From contig PUFA01000116.1 of the NCBI GenBank assembly GCA_003508835.1, positions 620,001 through 684,000 of the forward strand: 64,000 nt of DNA. Reading direction: 5' to 3'. The position numbers and the translations under genes are program-made. Source of the stretch: Eonycteris spelaea (lineage: Eukaryota; Chordata; Mammalia; Chiroptera; Pteropodidae). The notes beneath the pieces are model-generated. The model ran no database searches and was not told the origin of the DNA. It saw only the letters and a program-made list of their open reading frames with translations. Numbering within the stretch: the stretch's first letter is position 1; each line of letters begins with the position of its first letter. Of the stretch, positions 60,316 to 64,000 are shown piece by piece.

Positions 60316-61434
60316 GTAACGCTCTCAGTTCCGTTCCAGACTTACGTTTCTGTCAGAAAGGAACATACGAAGTTGCTCTCAGCCAGGAGGTCGTTGCTGT
60401 TTATGTCTCCGTCCCTCTGCAATGTGACCAGGGCCATGTCCACTAATGACAGGCCACGGAATTTATTTTTACCTTTGAGACCTCTGAAGATTGCCTTTGT
60501 CATTAAGTGTTGACTGCGAGGTCGTTAGACCAGTCACTCCTCTAGGACGTAACTCCCGTGTTCAGTCGGAGCCTCCTGAGACGTGAGTGGGAATGCTCTC
60601 CCTGAGTCTGAAGTTTACTTTCCATTGTACATATTTGTGGAGATTTCCCCATTGAAAGGATGTTTTCCTTTAGGGTCTTTTTGGGATGAGATACGGCCGC
60701 AAAGCTAGTAGGCATTTTATTCCCTCAGACATGTTTTTACCCCAGCATCTACCTCCGTGTTACAGTCTCACCCTTATTTTTCTGTTTTCTTTCTCCTTAG
60801 TTTTAATGCATGCCTGTTTTATGTCACATGTGTTTGTAAATTGCCTTTAGTTCTTTCTAGAATGAGGTACAGTATAAATAATAAAAGTCTTGTAATTTGT
60901 TATTTTGCTGAGTTGTTACAGATGATGCATCTTGTTCTTTCTCGCTCACTACCTCCTGCCTGCCTTTCGCGCGAGTAGCCAGCCTGCCCAGTCATCACGC
61001 CTTCGCCTCTGCCTTACGAGCAGAGGCCTGTCAGCCTCTCTGGTGCTTCTTGTTAGCTCTCTACCTTCATCCAGGGCCCCCCATGGGCTCCCTAGATACA
61101 GAAAACAGTGGCTTCTTTCTCAACTCCAGCAGTAGTGTGCTCATTTCTGAACAGTGGGCTCCGTCTGCTCGGTGGCTGCTCCTTTGTCTTCGTTCATGCT
61201 ACCGTTGAGCATATGTCTTCTGAGCTCAGATATCGTGTGCAGTATAGGGTCCTTAGGTAAAATTTACCTGCATGTAGACACTTTATAAGTTCTCTCTAAT
61301 CATGATCATTTCATTTTTCCTAAGTATTTGGCAGTATTTATTCTGTATCTGAGTTTAGTCTAAAACTTTTCTTTTTCTCAGTATAGCTCTAAATTCAACA
61401 AAATACGTAACTGTGTGCTATTTTTTTCTTTTAG
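60316..61434. other. Intron 28
   Basis: Intron with no recognised gene or repeat, ending in a T-rich tract and acceptor cttttag. Confidence 0.75.
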
Positions 61435-63242
61435 ATTTGCATTTCCAGGAGGTAGTCACAGCACACTGTCAAGTCAGGAACGCTTCCTTGTGCCTCCTCA
61501 GCAAATGCAAGGGTCTGGAGCCCCTCCGCACCTGAGAAGACCAGTCTCCGTAGACATGCCCAGGCCTCTGAATAACTCTCAGATGGGTAACCCGGCGGGG
61601 CTGCCTCAGCACTTCCCGCCGCAGAGCCTGCCCGTTCAGCACGCCTGCCATGCATTCATTGAACTGAGGCACAGGGCCCCCGATGGGAGGGCACGACTAC
61701 ACTTCCCTGCCACTCCTGGTGGTGCTGGAGAGGCCCCTCCTCAGCCAAGACACGTCGGCTTCATCCCCCGGCCGGACATGCCCGGCCCCAGACACACAGA
61801 CCCCATGAGACGACCTGCCCAAGGTCTACCTAATCAGCTACCTGTGCATCCACATTTGGAGCAGGTGCCACCGTCTCATCAAGAGCAAGGTCATCCTGTC
61901 CATTCATCTTCTATGGTCGTGAGGTCCCTGAGTCATCCCTTAGGGGGTGAGTTTTCAGAGGCCCCTTTGCCAACTTCTACACCGGCTGAAACGTCATCTG
62001 ATCATTTACAGGTAACCACCCAGTCTTCTGACGGTCTCGAGGAGAAACTTGACTCTGATGACCCGTCTGTAAAAGAACTAGATGTCAAAGACCTGGAGGG
62101 GGTTGAGGTCAAGGACTTGGATGATGAAGACCTGGAGAATTTAAATCTAGACGCAGAGGATGGCAAGGGCGACGAACTGGATACTTTAGGGAATTTGGAG
62201 ACGAATGATCCCAACCTGGATGACCTCTTGCGGTCAGGGGAATTTGACATCATTGCCTACACGGATCCCGAACTCGACTTAGGAGACAAGAAAAGCATGT
62301 TTAATGAGGAGCTGGACCTTAATGTCCCAATTGATGATAAGTTAGATAATCAGTGTGCTCCTGTTGAGCGGAAAAAAAAGGAGCAGGAAGTTAAAACGGT
62401 GGTTCCTTCTGATAAACATTCTCCGTGGAAAAAGTCTGCTGATCCCAGTGAGATAAAGACTGAAGTGCTGTCTCCGAATTCTAGAGGGGAAGCCAGGTGT
62501 GGCAGCGTGAAGAGCGACGAGGGGACCCTCGACACTCCCTGCTCACAGGCTTCTGCCTCCACGGACGCGAACCACGGCGGAAATGCTTCCTTGCAGCCCC
62601 GTGACGCCGACCTCCTCGACCACAGACCTAATCGAGACGCCGCGGGCTCCAGCGCAGGTGTTCCTGGGTCTGCGCCGCTGCCCGCCGAAGATGTCCTGAA
62701 CCCTTGTGGCATCACCGGATCCACTCCAGTTCTTTCAAGTTTACTTGCTAATGAAAAATCCGATAATCCGGATGTGAGGCCATTGGGGTCTCCGCCGCCG
62801 ACTCTGCCAGCCTCACCATCCAGTCATGTGTCAGGTTTGCCGCCCCCCTTAGTGACGCCACCTGGCCGTGTCATGGATAGCGCCGTGAATTCTAATGTGG
62901 CAGTAGTCTCCAGGCTAAACCATACTTTTCCTCAGGGTGTGCAGGTAAATCCAGGATTCATTCAGGGTCAGCCGGCAGTCAGTCACGGTTTCGGGACAGG
63001 AAAACCTGCGAATCAAACTGTGCCTCTAACCAGTCAGTCTGGAGCCGGCGGCCTGTCCGGACCCCACCAGCTGATGATCCCTCCAGCATTGACCCAGCAG
63101 AGTAGAGAGAGGCCCCTCCTTCTGGATGAACAGCCTCTACTTCTCCAGGACCTTCTGGACCAAGAGAGGCAGGAACAGCAACAGCAAAGGCAGATGCAAG
63201 CCATGATCCGTCAGCGGTCAGAGCCCTTCTTCCCCAACATCG
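61435..63242 (+). CDS. KMT2C: KMT2C window exon 29: large exon with acidic tract and LXXLL motif
   Basis: A 1,808-base exon open throughout. It starts RFAFPGGSHSTLSSQERFLV and includes IELRHRAPDG, FIPRPD and GPRHTDPMRRP. An Asp/Glu-rich tract (LDSDDPSVKELDVKDLEG and onward, about 62045-62335) follows, with DPNLDDLLRSGEFDIIAYTD. The end reads RPLLLDEQPLLLQDLLDQER and RQMQAMIRQRSEPFFPNI. LLQDLL contains an LXXLL nuclear-receptor box at 63143-63157 (established motif class). Frame intact over 602 codons. Donor gtaggg. Confidence 0.96.
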
Positions 63243-63827
63243 GTAGGGGTCCCTGCGAGTGTCAGTGGTGTCCGCTGTGGGCTTTAGGGTGCCGTGCAGT
63301 TAGCTTATGGGGGTCCAGTGTTAACATTACATGTGGCCAGAGCTGTTGTATTTCTGTGCTGCTGAAGGACATGGCCTCCAGAAGTTGATACGTTTCCCCT
63401 TGTTAGAGGGTGATAACTAATTTAGTGCAGTGCCTTAGTCCCAGAAATGACTGCAGATTCCCGTTCGTGATGTTTACCAACGAAGCAATTCTGAGTAGCA
63501 TTGCAGACGTTTGGGTGAAAAGGAGTCACATTCCTTCGGATTATCGCGGTGATCCCCCTTGTGTTTGACAGACTTCTTGTTTTGATTCCTGTAGGACTGA
63601 GGTATTAAAGCTTGGCTGCAGTTATGGGTCACTGAGATGGGGTTAAATTCAGGATGAGGTTCTTAGTATGTCGTAATTCCTTACCTAGTCTAGAAATCTC
63701 TCATAGTGATTATTAAATAAAAAGGAATAAGAGTCTGTTATATGTTTGTGACAGTTACATTATCTCTTAGTGTAATCTGAACCAAGTACTATGAAATAAG
63801 TGACTTTAAAATATATTTCTTCTTTAG
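63243..63827. other. Intron 29
   Basis: Intron sequence; nothing recognised. Acceptor ttctttag. Confidence 0.75.
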
Positions 63828-63939
63828 ATCTTGATGCAATTGCAGACCCTATAATGAAAGCCAAAATGGTGGCCCTTAAGGGCATAAATAAAGTAATGGC
63901 ACAAAGCAACATGGGCATGCCGCCAGTGGTCATGAACAG
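63828..63939 (+). CDS. KMT2C: KMT2C window exon 30
   Basis: Encodes DLDAIADPIMKAKMVALKGI then NKVMAQSNMGMPPVVMNR. It matches human except for a few substitutions. Donor gtgggt; the last codon is split and continues beyond the window. The final 61 bases are intron. Confidence 0.96.
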
Positions 63940-64000
63940 GTGGGTGACGCTGTTTCCCATTCTCGCTTGGCTTCGAGAAGCGTGTGAAATTATCACTAGT

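Larger units (their letters stand above)
1..64000 (+). other. KMT2C: KMT2C (MLL3) gene, internal part, 30 coding exons
   Basis: Thirty exons with matching phases together encode the stretch from PHD finger 3 to just past the LXXLL segment of KMT2C, roughly human residues 440 to 3030 (human numbering from memory, approximate). KMT2C mono-methylates H3K4 at enhancers in a nuclear complex with WDR5, RBBP5, ASH2L, DPY30, KDM6A, PAXIP1 and NCOA6 (family knowledge). The catalytic SET domain and FYR domains are not in the window. All acceptors are AG and all donors GT except one GC. The exon order PHD3, linker, PHD4-6, HMG box, Gln-rich and DPY-repeat region is diagnostic of KMT2C over KMT2D. Several exons carry frame breaks, so the locus cannot be translated end to end as given. 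An unprocessed duplicate of KMT2C is the alternative reading. Confidence 0.95.

Noticed and set aside
7034..63939. A processed retrocopy of KMT2C
   Set aside because: Exons are separated by introns with splice signals and matching phases, so this is not a retrocopy.

Overview
The window is mammalian nuclear genomic DNA. It lies inside one large plus-strand gene, which I identify as KMT2C (MLL3), the histone H3 lysine-4 methyltransferase of the COMPASS-like enhancer complex. Thirty consecutive coding exons can be placed. They run from the exon completing the third PHD finger to the exon after the LXXLL-containing segment. Intron phases match at every join and 29 of 30 donors are GT. The first-exon/promoter region lies upstream, and the FYRN/FYRC/SET C-terminus lies downstream. 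The identification rests on recognising the protein by eye (PHD, HMG-box and DPY-repeat segments); no search was run. Ancient L1, L2 and MIR copies in the introns fit a placental mammal. I saw no Alu, B1, Bov or other young lineage-marking SINE, so I do not name the species.

Layout: 1-430 is a GC- and CpG-rich promoter-like block with a palindromic NRF1-type site, a USF-type E-box and a GC box, inside what should be a KMT2C intron. The next 6.6 kb is intron filled largely by antisense L1. 7034-11909 holds exons 1-5 (PHD3 and a poorly conserved acidic linker). 17594-18994 holds two basic Gly/Arg-rich exons. 24485-31083 holds the second PHD cluster (PHD4-6). 32015-49757 holds basic and acidic linker exons. 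53913-57345 holds the HMG-box exons. 57698-60315 holds the Gln-rich and DPY/TPRP-repeat region. 61435-63242 is a 1.8-kb exon with an acidic tract and an LXXLL motif. 63828-63939 is the last exon seen.

The most notable feature is a set of reading-frame breaks. The GC-rich 1.8-kb exon at 57698-59496 changes frame ten times, always by a net minus one, mostly at or next to C/G runs. Two more breaks lie in the PHD5 exon (two extra bases) and in the exon at 44532 (one missing base). A compensated pair lies in the exon at 11242. Splice sites, phases and most other exons are intact and conserved, so base-calling or assembly deletion error in GC-rich sequence is more likely than a dead gene copy, but the sequence alone cannot settle this. 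I found no bacterial-type system, CRISPR array, tRNA or rRNA, and no convincing second protein-coding gene.
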